In this document: positions 1-8,668 of the stretch, piece by piece
Numbering within the stretch: the stretch's first letter is position 1
Layout of the letters: the number at the start of each line of letters is the position of its first letter
DNA from: Lachnospiraceae bacterium
GTDB taxonomy: Bacteria; Bacillota; Clostridia; Lachnospirales; Lachnospiraceae
Length of the DNA: 64,000 nt
Assembly: GCA_017521985.1 (NCBI GenBank)
Contig: JAFXAZ010000087.1
Coordinates: forward strand, 1-64,000
Reading direction: 5' to 3'
Notes under the pieces: model-generated
Seen by the model: only the letters and a program-made list of their open reading frames with translations
Database searches by the model: none
What the model was told of the DNA's origin: nothing
Translations under genes and position numbers: made by a program

Positions 1-188
1 ATCAAGCCTATGGCAGAGTAGCCAAGTCCGGAAGGGATAAACGCTGAAGGCATCTAAGCGTGAAGCCCCCCTCAAGATGAGATATCCCAGAAAGTAAGAC
101 CCCTTAAAGACTATGAGGTAGATAGGGCTGAGGTGTAAGCACAGTAATGTGTTCAGCTGACAGTCACTAATCGGTCGAGGGCTTAACC
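1..188 (+). rRNA. 23S ribosomal RNA, 3' end (partial)
   Basis: The first 188 bases read as the conserved 3' end of bacterial 23S rRNA: the GGATAAACGCTGAAGGCATC block, the AAGCCCCCCTCAAGATGAGA block, and the closing GGTCGAGGGCTTAACC at 173-188. The gene begins upstream of the window. The normal next gene, 5S rRNA, is not found in the roughly 200 bases before the following protein gene; a rho-independent terminator appears about 100 bases downstream instead. The 3' end is set by the conserved terminal motif, so it may be off by a base or two. Confidence 0.95.
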
Positions 189-290
189 TAAGTTGGAAGA
201 GAGAAGGAAATGTTATCAAAGGTAGATAACGGATGAAGATTTCAGTGTTCGGTTTTGAAGGTATAAGTTTTTATACTACTTGCTTTAATG

Positions 291-316
291 AGAAGGATTT
301 GTTCCTTCTTTTTTTG
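291..316 (+). terminator. rho-independent terminator of the rRNA operon
   Basis: A perfect 7-bp stem AGAAGGA/TCCTTCT with a 5-base loop is followed by an unbroken run of T. It lies about 100 bases after the 23S end, with no RNA gene between, so it most likely ends the rRNA operon. Confidence 0.8.
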
Positions 317-344
317 TTTTATAGGAAATTGCTTTGGTAGACTA

Positions 345-373
345 TTGAATAAAGACAAGTTTTTTGGTAGAAT
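345..373 (+). promoter_or_regulatory. promoter of the sirtuin-like/hisH/hisF operon
   Basis: TTGAAT at 345-350, a 17-base spacer and TAGAAT at 368-373 make a good sigma-A promoter. It lies after the rRNA terminator and 30 bases before the ATG at 403. It covers the possible TTG start at 364, which argues against that longer reading frame. Confidence 0.6.
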
Positions 374-402
374 GCTTTTATAATTTTCTTTTGGAGATAG
401 AC

Positions 403-1164
403 ATGAAGATACAATATATAGAAGAAATAAAAAAAAGCATAGAAGAAGCAAACCTTGTTGTGGTAGGTCTGGGAGAAGAGTGGAATGTATCACCGGACAC
501 CCAAAGTAGTTCAATCTATCAAACGGTTATGAGTGATTTAAAAGCACATCCGGAATATCAATGGTTATTGCCTTATTTCTATTATAAATGGACCGATGAT
601 AAGTTGCAGCAGGCTTATAAAAATTTGTTTGATTTATTGAAAGATAAAAATTATTTTGTGGTTGCGACAACAACAAACCGTGGTTTTGTACCTTTTGTAA
701 GAGAAGACCGTTTTGTAATGCCTTGCGGTACGGAAGAGTATATGCTCAATGAAGAGTTATCCAAGAGCATGGAATATACTCGATTTGTGGAATCTTTGGA
801 AGCATATAAAAAGGGTGAGATTTCTTTTGAAGGTATTCAATTTGTAAAAAATGAGGCTGGAGAAGTAATACCGTTTAACAATATTTTTGCACCGGGATAT
901 AAGGAAGAAGGTTACTTGCCACAGTGGAGTAAATATATGAGCTGGCTTCAGGGGACGATGAATCGTAAGGTTTGTCTTTTGGAATTAGGTGCGGGGTTAC
1001 AGTTCCCTAGTGTGATTCGTTTTCCTTTTGAAAAAATGGCGTATTTTAATCAGAAAGCAACTTGCTTTAGGGTTCACAGGACGCTTTATCAATTGACGGA
1101 AGAAATGGCAGAAAGAAGTGTCAGCGTGCCAATGCATGCGGTGGAATTATTTGAGGATATGTAA
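403..1164 (+). CDS. sirtuin-like (SIR2-family) protein
   Basis: This 253-residue protein has the outline of a bacterial SIR2-family NAD-dependent deacylase-like protein: a Rossmann-type opening (NLVVVGLGEEWN, residues 17-28), an ATTTNRG segment near 88 where sirtuins have the TTN/TQN motif, and a C-terminal LLELGAG...P..IRFPFE stretch near 193-212 that resembles the NAD-site GEG/P region. The four zinc cysteines and a clear catalytic histidine are not evident; only one Cys (MPCGTEE) sits where the zinc module should be. Start: ATG 403 has GGAG six bases upstream, and the in-frame TTG at 364 lies inside the promoter. hisH follows with no gap. The family call is by pattern, and enzymatic activity is uncertain. 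Confidence 0.5.
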   Translation: MKIQYIEEIKKSIEEANLVVVGLGEEWNVSPDTQSSSIYQTVMSDLKAHPEYQWLLPYFYYKWTDDKLQQAYKNLFDLLKDKNYFVVATTTNRGFVPFVREDRFVMPCGTEEYMLNEELSKSMEYTRFVESLEAYKKGEISFEGIQFVKNEAGEVIPFNNIFAPGYKEEGYLPQWSKYMSWLQGTMNRKVCLLELGAGLQFPSVIRFPFEKMAYFNQKATCFRVHRTLYQLTEEMAERSVSVPMHAVELFEDM

Positions 1165-1770
1165 ATGATAGCAATTATAGATTATGATGCAGGTAATGTG
1201 AAAAGTGTAGAAAAGGCATTGCAGTTTTTGGGACAGGATGCAGTTCTTACTCGTGATAAAGAGGTTTTATTGAAAGCAGATAAGGTAATATTGCCGGGGG
1301 TAGGTGCCTTTGGTAATGCCATGGAAAAACTTAAACAATATGGTCTGGTAGAAATTATTCATCAGATTGTAAATAATGGCACGCCGTTTTTGGGGATTTG
1401 TTTGGGACTTCAACTGATGTTTGAAAGCAGTGAAGAGACACCGGGAGTAGAAGGGCTTGGTCTTTTAAAGGGTAAAATTGTACGGATTCCTGAGAAAGCT
1501 GGGCTGAAGGTGCCTCATATAGGTTGGAATGATTTACAGTTTCCAAAGGAAAGCCGTTTGTTTAAGGGTTTTAGTGGTGGTGAATATGTATACTTTGTGC
1601 ATTCTTATTATTTACAGGCAGAGGATGCATGTGATGTAGCAGCGACTACGGAGTATGGAGTACATATTCATGCGGCAGTAGAGCGTGGCAATATTTTTGC
1701 ATGCCAATTTCATCCGGAAAAAAGTGCAGATGTAGGTTTGAAGATTTTGTCAAATTTTGTAGCATTATAA
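1165..1770 (+). CDS. hisH: imidazole glycerol phosphate synthase, glutaminase subunit HisH
   Basis: HisH is the glutamine amidotransferase half of IGP synthase. It passes ammonia to HisF in the fifth step of histidine synthesis. The 201-residue length is normal. The class I amidotransferase triad is visible: Cys in [13 protein letters not shown] (near 80) and His/Glu in CQFHPEKS (near 182). [10 protein letters not shown] forms the oxyanion region. The ATG directly abuts the stop codon of the upstream sirtuin-like gene, so the two are translationally coupled. hisF follows after 25 bases. The other his genes are not in the window, so hisHF stands apart from a full his operon. Confidence 0.95.
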   Translation: MIAIIDYDAGNVKSVEKALQFLGQDAVLTRDKEVLLKADKVILPGVGAFGNAMEKLKQYGLVEIIHQIVNNGTPFLGICLGLQLMFESSEETPGVEGLGLLKGKIVRIPEKAGLKVPHIGWNDLQFPKESRLFKGFSGGEYVYFVHSYYLQAEDACDVAATTEYGVHIHAAVERGNIFACQFHPEKSADVGLKILSNFVAL

Positions 1771-1795
1771 AACAGGAAAGTATAGAGAGAAAAAA

Positions 1796-2554
1796 ATGCA
1801 TACCAAACGAATTATTCCTTGCCTGGACGTGCACAATGGACGTGTAGTGAAAGGAACCAACTTTATTAACTTAAGAGATGCCGGAGACCCTATTGAGGTG
1901 GGAAAAGCTTATGGTGAAGCGGGTGCTGATGAGCTTGTTTTTTTGGATATTACTGCGTCCAGTGATGCCAGAGCAATTAAGCTGGATATGGTGCGCCGTG
2001 TAGCAGAAACTGTATTTATCCCATTTACAGTAGGTGGTGGAATCCGCACCATTGACGATTTTAAGATGATTTTACGCGAAGGAGCAGATAAAATTGCGGT
2101 AAACAGTGCGGCAATTATGAATCCGTGGCTGATTAGTGAGGCAGCGGACAAGTTTGGGTCTCAATGTGTGGTAGTTGCAATTGATGCAAAGCGTACGCAA
2201 GAAGGCAATTTTCATATTTTCAAAAATGGAGGCCGTATTGATATGGGGATTGATGCCATAGAATGGGCTATAGAGGCGGAGCGCCTGGGTGCCGGTGAGA
2301 TTTTGCTTACCAGTATGGATGCAGATGGTACGAAGGCAGGCTATGATTTAGAGCTTACCAGAGCCATTTCCAGCGTAGTAAAGATACCGGTAATTGCCAG
2401 CGGTGGTGCGGGTACCATGGAGCATTTTTATGAGGCGCTGACAGAAGGCGGTGCAGAAGCAGCACTTGCAGCATCGCTATTTCATTATAAAGAGTTGGAA
2501 ATCAGTCAGGTCAAAAAATATTTAAAGGAGAAAGGCGTATCCGTACGTCTGTAA
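1796..2554 (+). CDS. hisF: imidazole glycerol phosphate synthase, cyclase subunit HisF
   Basis: HisF is the (beta/alpha)8-barrel cyclase that uses ammonia from HisH to turn PRFAR into IGP and AICAR. At 252 residues it is full length. The two catalytic aspartates are present in [14 protein letters not shown] (Asp11 region) and VVVAIDAKR (Asp130 region), and phosphate-binding loops appear as VGGGIRT and [10 protein letters not shown]. It lies 25 bases after hisH with a weak purine-rich ribosome site. Assignment is secure from length, motifs and the hisH partner. Confidence 0.95.
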   Translation: MHTKRIIPCLDVHNGRVVKGTNFINLRDAGDPIEVGKAYGEAGADELVFLDITASSDARAIKLDMVRRVAETVFIPFTVGGGIRTIDDFKMILREGADKIAVNSAAIMNPWLISEAADKFGSQCVVVAIDAKRTQEGNFHIFKNGGRIDMGIDAIEWAIEAERLGAGEILLTSMDADGTKAGYDLELTRAISSVVKIPVIASGGAGTMEHFYEALTEGGAEAALAASLFHYKELEISQVKKYLKEKGVSVRL

Positions 2555-2560
2555 TGTGTT

Positions 2561-3235
2561 ATGCCACCGATTTCAAATGACTGGCTTCCTGCACTTCGCG
2601 GGGAGTTTCAAAAAGACTATTATAAAAATTTGCATCAGACTGTAATGCAGGAATATCGAACCAGGCAGATTTTTCCGGAGGCAGATGACTTATTTAATGC
2701 GTTTCATTTGACTCCGTTAAAGGATGTAAAGGTTGTTATATTTGGACAGGATCCATATCACAATGTGGGTCAGGCCCATGGGCTTTGTTTTAGTGTAAAG
2801 CCGGGGGTAGAAATTCCACCGTCTTTGGTAAATATATATAAGGAACTTCAAGATGATTTGGGATGTTACGTTCCGAATAACGGCTATTTGGTGAAATGGG
2901 CAGAGCAGGGAGTATTGTTGCTTAATACCGTGCTTACGGTACGTGCGCATCAGGCAAATTCCCACCGCGGTATTGGCTGGGAGGAGTTTACGGATGCAGC
3001 TATCCGCATTTTGAATGAACAGGACAGACCTATAGTATTTATTTTATGGGGCAGGCCGGCTCAGATGAAAAAAGCAATGCTTCATAATCCAAAGCATTTG
3101 ATTTTGGAAGCACCGCACCCTAGTCCATTGTCTTCCTATCGGGGTTTTTTCGGAAGCAGACCGTTCAGTAAAGCCAATAACTTTTTGAAACAGCATGGCA
3201 TAGAGCCTATAGATTGGCAGATTGAGAATTTGTAA
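2561..3235 (+). CDS. ung: uracil-DNA glycosylase
   Basis: This is a family 1 uracil-DNA glycosylase, which removes uracil from DNA by cleaving the N-glycosidic bond to begin base-excision repair. The 224 residues include the catalytic water-activating loop GQDPYHNVGQAHG, the LLLNTVLTVR strand, and the minor-groove leucine loop HPSPLSSYRGF. The start is the first in-frame ATG after a stop codon. No good Shine-Dalgarno precedes it, so translation probably depends on readthrough or coupling from hisF, which ends six bases upstream. Confidence 0.95.
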   Translation: MPPISNDWLPALRGEFQKDYYKNLHQTVMQEYRTRQIFPEADDLFNAFHLTPLKDVKVVIFGQDPYHNVGQAHGLCFSVKPGVEIPPSLVNIYKELQDDLGCYVPNNGYLVKWAEQGVLLLNTVLTVRAHQANSHRGIGWEEFTDAAIRILNEQDRPIVFILWGRPAQMKKAMLHNPKHLILEAPHPSPLSSYRGFFGSRPFSKANNFLKQHGIEPIDWQIENL

Positions 3236-3279
3236 TGCAGTGGCAAAAGTAGATGCAAAATACGAGGAGATGAACTATT

Positions 3280-4551
3280 ATGAGTAAAAAAGCATTTGTT
3301 ACAAAAGAAATGATTGAAGATATTGTTAAAACATATCCAACCCCTTTCCATATTTATGATGAAAAGGGAATTCGCGAAAATGCACGTAAATTAAAGGAAG
3401 CATTTTCCTGGAACCCGGGTTATAAAGAATTTTTTGCAGTAAAAGCAACACCAAATCCATATTTGATCGATATTTTAAGAGAGTATGGCTGTGGCACAGA
3501 CTGTTCCTCTATGACGGAATTAATGCTTAGCAAGGCTATGGGTGTTAAGGGGGAGGATATTATGTTTTCTTCCAATGATACCCCTGCGGAGGAGTTTGTT
3601 TATGCGGCAGAAATCGGTGCTACTATTAATTTAGATGATTTTACTCATATTGCATTTTTAGAAAAAACTCTCGGATATTTACCGGAAACATTAAGCTGCA
3701 GATATAATCCGGGCGGATATTTTTCTATTGCCAATAATATTATGGACAATCCGGGCGATGCCAAGTATGGTTTTACTACCGAGCAGATGTTTGAAGGCTT
3801 CCGCATTATGAAGCAAAAAGGGGTAAAGAATTTTGGCATTCATTCATTCCTTGCATCTAATACCGTGACCAATGAATATTATCCAACGTTGGCAAGAAGT
3901 TTGTTTGAGCTTGCCGTAAAATTAAATAAGGAAACCGGTGCTCACATTGCATTTATTAATCTTTCCGGTGGTATTGGTATTCCTTACAAGCCGGAGCAGC
4001 AGCCAAACGATATTTTGGCAATCGGTGAGGGCGTTCGCAAAGCTTATGAAGAAGTGCTGGTTCCTGCCGGAATGGGGGACGTAGCGATTTACACCGAGCT
4101 GGGTCGTTTTATGATGGGACCTTACGGACATTTAGTAACGAAGGTGCTTCATGAAAAGCATACACACAAGGAATATATCGGTGTAGATGCCTGTGCAGTG
4201 AATTTAATGCGTCCGGCAATGTATGGAGCATATCATCATATTACGGTTCTTGGTAAAGAAAATGAACCATGTGACCATATGTATGATGTAACCGGTTCGC
4301 TTTGTGAAAATAACGACAAATTTGCAATTGACAGAATGCTTCCTGAAATCGAAATCGGAGATTATATTGTTATTCACGATACCGGTGCTCATGGCTTTGC
4401 AATGGGTTACAATTACAATGGTAAGTTGAAATCTGCAGAGCTGTTGCTGAAAGAAGACGGAAGTGTGAAAATGATTCGCCGTGCGGAGACTCCAAAGGAT
4501 TATTTTGCCACCTTTGACGGACTGGATATTTATGAGAAGTTTGAATGGTAA
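3280..4551 (+). CDS. lysA: diaminopimelate decarboxylase
   Basis: LysA decarboxylates meso-diaminopimelate to L-lysine with pyridoxal phosphate. The 423-residue protein is a fold III PLP enzyme. The Schiff-base lysine is in FFAVKATPNP (near 53), a glycine-rich PLP phosphate loop appears as NLSGGIGIPY, and the C-terminal active-site elements CENNDK and GAHGFAMGYNYNG are present. Sequence details such as CRYNPGGYFS suggest the divergent LysA branch seen in some Clostridia, so a related decarboxylase substrate cannot be excluded. GAGGAG sits 8 bases before the ATG. The gene ends at a perfect 11-bp inverted repeat. Confidence 0.88.
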   Translation: MSKKAFVTKEMIEDIVKTYPTPFHIYDEKGIRENARKLKEAFSWNPGYKEFFAVKATPNPYLIDILREYGCGTDCSSMTELMLSKAMGVKGEDIMFSSNDTPAEEFVYAAEIGATINLDDFTHIAFLEKTLGYLPETLSCRYNPGGYFSIANNIMDNPGDAKYGFTTEQMFEGFRIMKQKGVKNFGIHSFLASNTVTNEYYPTLARSLFELAVKLNKETGAHIAFINLSGGIGIPYKPEQQPNDILAIGEGVRKAYEEVLVPAGMGDVAIYTELGRFMMGPYGHLVTKVLHEKHTHKEYIGVDACAVNLMRPAMYGAYHHITVLGKENEPCDHMYDVTGSLCENNDKFAIDRMLPEIEIGDYIVIHDTGAHGFAMGYNYNGKLKSAELLLKEDGSVKMIRRAETPKDYFATFDGLDIYEKFEW

Positions 4552-4569
4552 ATAAGACAGTGAAAAAAG

Positions 4570-4603
4570 ACTTGGCAAGTTTTTGAAAAAGTACTTGCCA
4601 AGT
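4570..4603 (+). terminator. 11-bp perfect inverted repeat after lysA
   Basis: ACTTGGCAAGT and ACTTGCCAAGT are separated by 12 bases and form a perfect 11-bp stem 18 bases after the lysA stop. Only a short T-run follows, so it is a weak or imperfect terminator. Its 3' arm contains TTGCCA, the -35 box of the tRNA promoter, so the same bases may serve both roles. Confidence 0.5.
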
Positions 4604-4623
4604 TTCCAATTATGTGATATAGT
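4595..4623 (+). promoter_or_regulatory. promoter of the tRNA-Leu gene
   Basis: TTGCCA (4595-4600), a 17-base spacer and TATAGT (4618-4623) precede the tRNA by 26 bases. The -35 box lies in the 3' arm of the lysA-distal inverted repeat. Confidence 0.6.
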
Positions 4624-4649
4624 ACAATAGTTGTTAGCAATAACAGCTT

Positions 4650-4732
4650 GCCGGCGTGGCGGAATGGCAGACGCAGTAGACTCAAAATCTACCGGGGGCG
4701 ACCTCGTGCCGGTTCGAGTCCGGCTGCCGGCA
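4650..4732 (+). tRNA. tRNA-Leu (anticodon CAA)
   Basis: This is a complete 83-base type II tRNA with the long variable arm typical of leucine tRNAs. The acceptor stem GCCGGCG/TGCCGGC has one G-T pair; the anticodon stem GTAGA/TCTAC encloses loop CTCAAAA with anticodon CAA at 4683-4685, reading UUG. The T-arm GGTTCGAGTCC is canonical. The discriminator base is A, and CCA is not encoded. It is a single-gene unit with its own promoter and terminator. Confidence 0.96.
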
Positions 4733-4743
4733 TAACCTAGAAG

Positions 4744-4786
4744 TGCTTCAAATGCTTATAAAATGGGCGTTTGAGGCATTTTTTTT
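4744..4786 (+). terminator. terminator of tRNA-Leu
   Basis: TGCTTCAAATGC pairs with GCGTTTGAGGCA (12 bp with G-T wobbles), followed by eight T. It lies 11 bases after the tRNA. Confidence 0.85.
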
Positions 4787-4842
4787 GTCCAATTTAGGTA
4801 AGATTCAGTAGTGAAGCAGTTGCTTTTCCATAAATCCCTAGG

Positions 4843-4871
4843 TTGAAAAATCCTTCAATATGTGGTATGAT
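4843..4871 (+). promoter_or_regulatory. promoter of the murE-rsgA housekeeping run
   Basis: TTGAAA (4843-4848), 17 bases, TATGAT (4866-4871), located 45 bases before the murE ATG. AGGAGG at 4905-4910 is a strong ribosome site. No convincing terminator is visible downstream before 17003, so this could drive the whole run of genes. Confidence 0.7.
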
Positions 4872-4915
4872 AAATTGATATTATAGTCGGTTAATATGCC
4901 TATTAGGAGGTTGAT

Positions 4916-6394
4916 ATGAAACTGAACACAAATTTAGCTTATTTACTAAAGAATTTAGAATATACGATTTTGCAGGGGAAGGTCGAAGGGGACGTAACTG
5001 CAGTAGTGAATGATTCCAGAAAAGCGTGTGAGGGTTGTTTGTTTTTTTGCATTCCGGGGGCACGTGTAGACGGTCATGATTTCGCACAGGATGTTGTGGC
5101 AAAGGGAGCCAAGGTGCTGGTGGTTATGAGGCCGGTAGAGGTTCCGGAGCATGTGACAGTAATACAGGTGGCAGATGCCAGATATGCCATGGCATTTATT
5201 TCTGCGGCGTATTTTGACCACCCGGCCAGTAAGTTAAAGACCATTGGTATTACCGGTACCAAGGGCAAAACTACGACCACTTATCTGGTAAAGTCTATTT
5301 TAGAAAAGACCGGCTTGAAGGTTGGTCTGGTAGGAACCATTGAAATTATTATTGGCGACACGCATATTCATGCAGCCAATACCACACCGGAGTCTTACAC
5401 GTTGCAGGAATATTTTGCACGCATGGTAGATGCCGGGATGGATGCCGTAGTTATGGAAGTTTCCAGCCAGGGGCTGATGCTTCACAGAACCCAGGGATTT
5501 GTGTTTGACTATGGTATTTTTACGAATATGGAGCCGGATCATATTGGTCCGGATGAGCATGCCAGTTTTGAGGATTACATGGCATGTAAGGGGCTGTTAT
5601 TTAAGCAGTGCCGCATTGGTATTGTAAATGGAGATGACAGTCATGTAGAAACGGTAATTAACGGTCATACATGCAGCATAGAGCGTTATGGTTTTAGTGA
5701 GAGCAATGATTTGCGTGCGGTAAATACCCGTCTGGTAAAGACGCCGGGCAGGCTGGGAGCTGCATTTGATATAAAAGGCAAGTATGAGATGAGCGTAGAA
5801 ATTGCTACTCCGGGTATGTTCAGCATATATAATGCACTGACTGCCATTGCTATTTGTCTGCACTTTGGTGCAAGTCATGCATCTATTAAGCAGGCGTTAC
5901 TTACCGCCAAGGTAAAGGGTCGTATTGAAATGGTCCCGGTTTCCGATAAATTTACGTTGATGATTGATTATGCACACAATGCCATGGCATTGGAGAGTTT
6001 GCTGTCTACGTTAAAGGAATATCAGCCGAATCGTTTGATAAGCTTGTTTGGATGTGGCGGCAATCGCTCCAAGTTGAGACGCTTCGAAATGGGAGAAGTC
6101 AGCGGCAGATTGGCAGACCTCACGATTATTACTTCTGACAATCCGCGTTTTGAAAAGCCACAGGACATTATTGATGATATTAAAATAGGGATTTCAAAAA
6201 CCGATGGCAAATATATTGAAATTTGTGACCGTAAAGAAGCAATTCGATATGCTATTACTCATGGTGAGCCGGGGGATATTATCGTTTTGGCAGGTAAGGG
6301 GCATGAGGATTATCAGGAAATAGAAGGTGTAAAATATCCGATGGATGAGCGTGATTTGATTGCGGACATTTTAAAGGAAGAAGGCCTTAGATAA
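4916..6394 (+). CDS. murE: UDP-N-acetylmuramoyl-tripeptide synthetase (meso-DAP-adding MurE)
   Basis: MurE adds the third amino acid to UDP-MurNAc-L-Ala-D-Glu in the cytoplasm. The 492-residue protein has the Mur-ligase N-terminal substrate domain, the central ATPase with GITGTKGKTTTTYL (near 115) and the C-terminal ligase domain. The DNPR motif (SDNPRFEKP, near 409) is the signature of meso-diaminopimelate-specific MurE, in contrast to lysine-adding enzymes. This fits the lysA gene just upstream and implies an A1-gamma-type, DAP-containing wall. It is preceded by a good promoter and an AGGAGG site. Confidence 0.95.
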   Translation: MKLNTNLAYLLKNLEYTILQGKVEGDVTAVVNDSRKACEGCLFFCIPGARVDGHDFAQDVVAKGAKVLVVMRPVEVPEHVTVIQVADARYAMAFISAAYFDHPASKLKTIGITGTKGKTTTTYLVKSILEKTGLKVGLVGTIEIIIGDTHIHAANTTPESYTLQEYFARMVDAGMDAVVMEVSSQGLMLHRTQGFVFDYGIFTNMEPDHIGPDEHASFEDYMACKGLLFKQCRIGIVNGDDSHVETVINGHTCSIERYGFSESNDLRAVNTRLVKTPGRLGAAFDIKGKYEMSVEIATPGMFSIYNALTAIAICLHFGASHASIKQALLTAKVKGRIEMVPVSDKFTLMIDYAHNAMALESLLSTLKEYQPNRLISLFGCGGNRSKLRRFEMGEVSGRLADLTIITSDNPRFEKPQDIIDDIKIGISKTDGKYIEICDRKEAIRYAITHGEPGDIIVLAGKGHEDYQEIEGVKYPMDERDLIADILKEEGLR

Positions 6395-6421
6395 GTTATA
6401 ACTAATCAGGAAGGAGAAAGA

Positions 6422-8656
6422 ATGGAAGTATACGCAGACATTATCGTGGATATTACCCATGAAAAATTAGACAGACCATTCCAGTATCGTATTCCTGAGC
6501 ATCTGGCAGAAGAGGTAAGGGTTGGTACACAGGTGCAGGTACCTTTTGGCAATGCAAATAAAATAATTACCGGGTATTGCATAGGAATTTCCGGGAAAAC
6601 GGATTTTGACCCGGTCAGAATCAAAAATATTTCTTCTATAAAAGAGGGAAGTACCTCTATGGAGTCCAGGCAAATTATGTTGGCGGACTTTTTAAAGCGC
6701 AGGTATGGTGTGACGATGATTCAGGCATTGAAAACGGTGCTTCCGGTAAAGCAGTCTGTACAGTCCATTGTGAAAAAGACCATTTGCCGTGCAAAAACCT
6801 TAGAAGAGACGCAGGAGTATTATAATAGCATTAAAGATAAGGGCAATCAAAAGGCCAAGGCACGTCTCTTAGAACAGTTACTTTCCAGAGAAACAATTTC
6901 TCAGGAAGAGGTAACCGGAAAGCTTCGCATTGGCAGCAGCACGTTAAAAAGCTTAGAAGAAGACGGTTTGATTAAAGTTCAAAGGATCAGCCAATATCGC
7001 AATCCGGTGCATATGGCACAGGGTGAGGTGGCAAATTATACACTGAGCGCGGAGCAGCAGTATATTGTGGATACGGTTACAGCAGATGCGAAGGCAGGTG
7101 TTGCAGGTAAATATTATATTCATGGCATTACAGGTAGTGGCAAAACAGCGGTATATATTGAATTGATTGCGCAGACACTAAAAGAAGGCAGACAGGCTAT
7201 TGTACTGATTCCTGAAATTTCCCTGACCTATCAGACGCTTAGGCGTTTCTTTGGTAGGTTTGGCGATAAGGTTTCTGTGATGAATTCTACCTTATCACAG
7301 GGAGAAAAGTACGACCAGATTGTACGTGCCATGAAGGGCGATATTCAGGTGATTATTGGTCCGCGATCCGCATTATTTACCCCATTTCCGAATCTGGGGC
7401 TGGTAATTATGGATGAAGAGCATGAAACGTCTTATAAGTCAGAGCTTAGTCCCAAGTACCATGCCAGAGAGGTAGCAGAGGAAGTGGCACGTATTAGTAG
7501 TGCAAGCCTGGTGCTTGGTAGTGCTACACCTTCGATAGAAGCTTATTACCGAGTGCAAAAAGGCGATTTTACACTGTTTCAATTAGATAAAAGACTGACC
7601 GGCGGAAGCCTTCCAGGCGTGGAAGTAGTGGATTTGCGTGAGGAATTAAAGGATGGGAACCGAAGTATTTTCAGCCGGAGTTTGCAGGAAAAATTAAAAC
7701 AGCGATTAGAGCGAAAAGAACAAAGTATTTTGTTTTTAAATAGAAGAGGATATTCCGGATTCATTAGCTGCAGAAGCTGTGGTCATGTAATACGGTGTCC
7801 GCATTGCAGTGTTTCTTTGTCTCAGCATAGGGATGGCAGGCTACATTGTCATTATTGCGGATACTCTGTTCCAAAAGTAACCTTATGTCCGGAATGCGGC
7901 TCCAAATATATTTTGGGCTTTAAAGTAGGAACACAGCAGATTGAGGAAAAATTAAAAGAACTGTTTCCCGGGGTACGAGTGCTCCGCATGGATGCAGACA
8001 CCACCCGCACCAAAGATAGTTATGAGAGAATTTTGTCTGCTTTTGCAAAAGGAGAGGCTGATGTATTGGTGGGCACGCAGATGATTGTAAAAGGGCATGA
8101 TTTTCCACGAGTGACGTTAGTAGGAGTGTTGGCGGCTGATTTAAGTCTTGCTTTTGAGGACTTCAGAAGTGGTGAGAGAACCTTTCAGTTGCTTACACAG
8201 GCGGCAGGTCGTGCCGGCAGAGGAGAACTGCCCGGTGAGGTGGTTATTCAGACTTATCAGCCGGACCACTACAGTGTGCAGTATGCAGCAGCCCAGGATT
8301 TTACAGGTTTTTATAAGTCGGAAATGCAGTACCGAGAGTTCATGCAGTATCCGCCGGCAGGCCGGATGATGGCCATTCAGTTTTTTGGAGCCGAGGAGGA
8401 AAAGGTAAAGGCATTGGCGGAATCCTTCGCTCATGACTTGAGGACATGGACAAGAGGCAAAAAAATTCAGGTGCTTGGCGCCACACAGGCAGCCATCGCC
8501 AAGTTAAAAGATACCTATCGGTACGTGATTTATGTAAAAGCAGGTCGATTGGAAACATTGATTTTATTAAAGAACGCATTAGAAGAACAAAGGATAAAAA
8601 AGCACAGCGGGCAGGAAATCGTCCAGTATGATTTTGACCCGGTGAATATGTTTTAA
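6422..8656 (+). CDS. priA: primosomal protein N' (replication restart helicase PriA)
   Basis: PriA is the DEAH-box 3'-to-5' helicase that recognises stalled forks and reloads the replisome. The 744 residues show an N-terminal DNA-binding domain, Walker A GITGSGKTAVY (near 235), the DEEH box, and an eight-cysteine zinc module between about 450 and 495 (CRSCGHVIRCPHC ... CHYCG ... CPECGS) inserted between helicase motifs. Motif V/VI (GTQMIVKGHDF, TQAAGRAGRG) follows. AAGGAG precedes the ATG. It starts the conserved priA-def-fmt order. Confidence 0.95.
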   Translation: MEVYADIIVDITHEKLDRPFQYRIPEHLAEEVRVGTQVQVPFGNANKIITGYCIGISGKTDFDPVRIKNISSIKEGSTSMESRQIMLADFLKRRYGVTMIQALKTVLPVKQSVQSIVKKTICRAKTLEETQEYYNSIKDKGNQKAKARLLEQLLSRETISQEEVTGKLRIGSSTLKSLEEDGLIKVQRISQYRNPVHMAQGEVANYTLSAEQQYIVDTVTADAKAGVAGKYYIHGITGSGKTAVYIELIAQTLKEGRQAIVLIPEISLTYQTLRRFFGRFGDKVSVMNSTLSQGEKYDQIVRAMKGDIQVIIGPRSALFTPFPNLGLVIMDEEHETSYKSELSPKYHAREVAEEVARISSASLVLGSATPSIEAYYRVQKGDFTLFQLDKRLTGGSLPGVEVVDLREELKDGNRSIFSRSLQEKLKQRLERKEQSILFLNRRGYSGFISCRSCGHVIRCPHCSVSLSQHRDGRLHCHYCGYSVPKVTLCPECGSKYILGFKVGTQQIEEKLKELFPGVRVLRMDADTTRTKDSYERILSAFAKGEADVLVGTQMIVKGHDFPRVTLVGVLAADLSLAFEDFRSGERTFQLLTQAAGRAGRGELPGEVVIQTYQPDHYSVQYAAAQDFTGFYKSEMQYREFMQYPPAGRMMAIQFFGAEEEKVKALAESFAHDLRTWTRGKKIQVLGATQAAIAKLKDTYRYVIYVKAGRLETLILLKNALEEQRIKKHSGQEIVQYDFDPVNMF

Positions 8657-8668
8657 GGAGAGTTTATT

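Noticed and set aside
364-402. TTG start at 364 for the sirtuin-like gene
   Set aside because: It lies within the promoter -35/-10 region, whereas ATG 403 has a GGAG site at good spacing.
8148-8631. 73- and 61-codon plus-strand frames inside priA
   Set aside because: They are out-of-frame shadows of the priA C-terminal coding region without ribosome sites.
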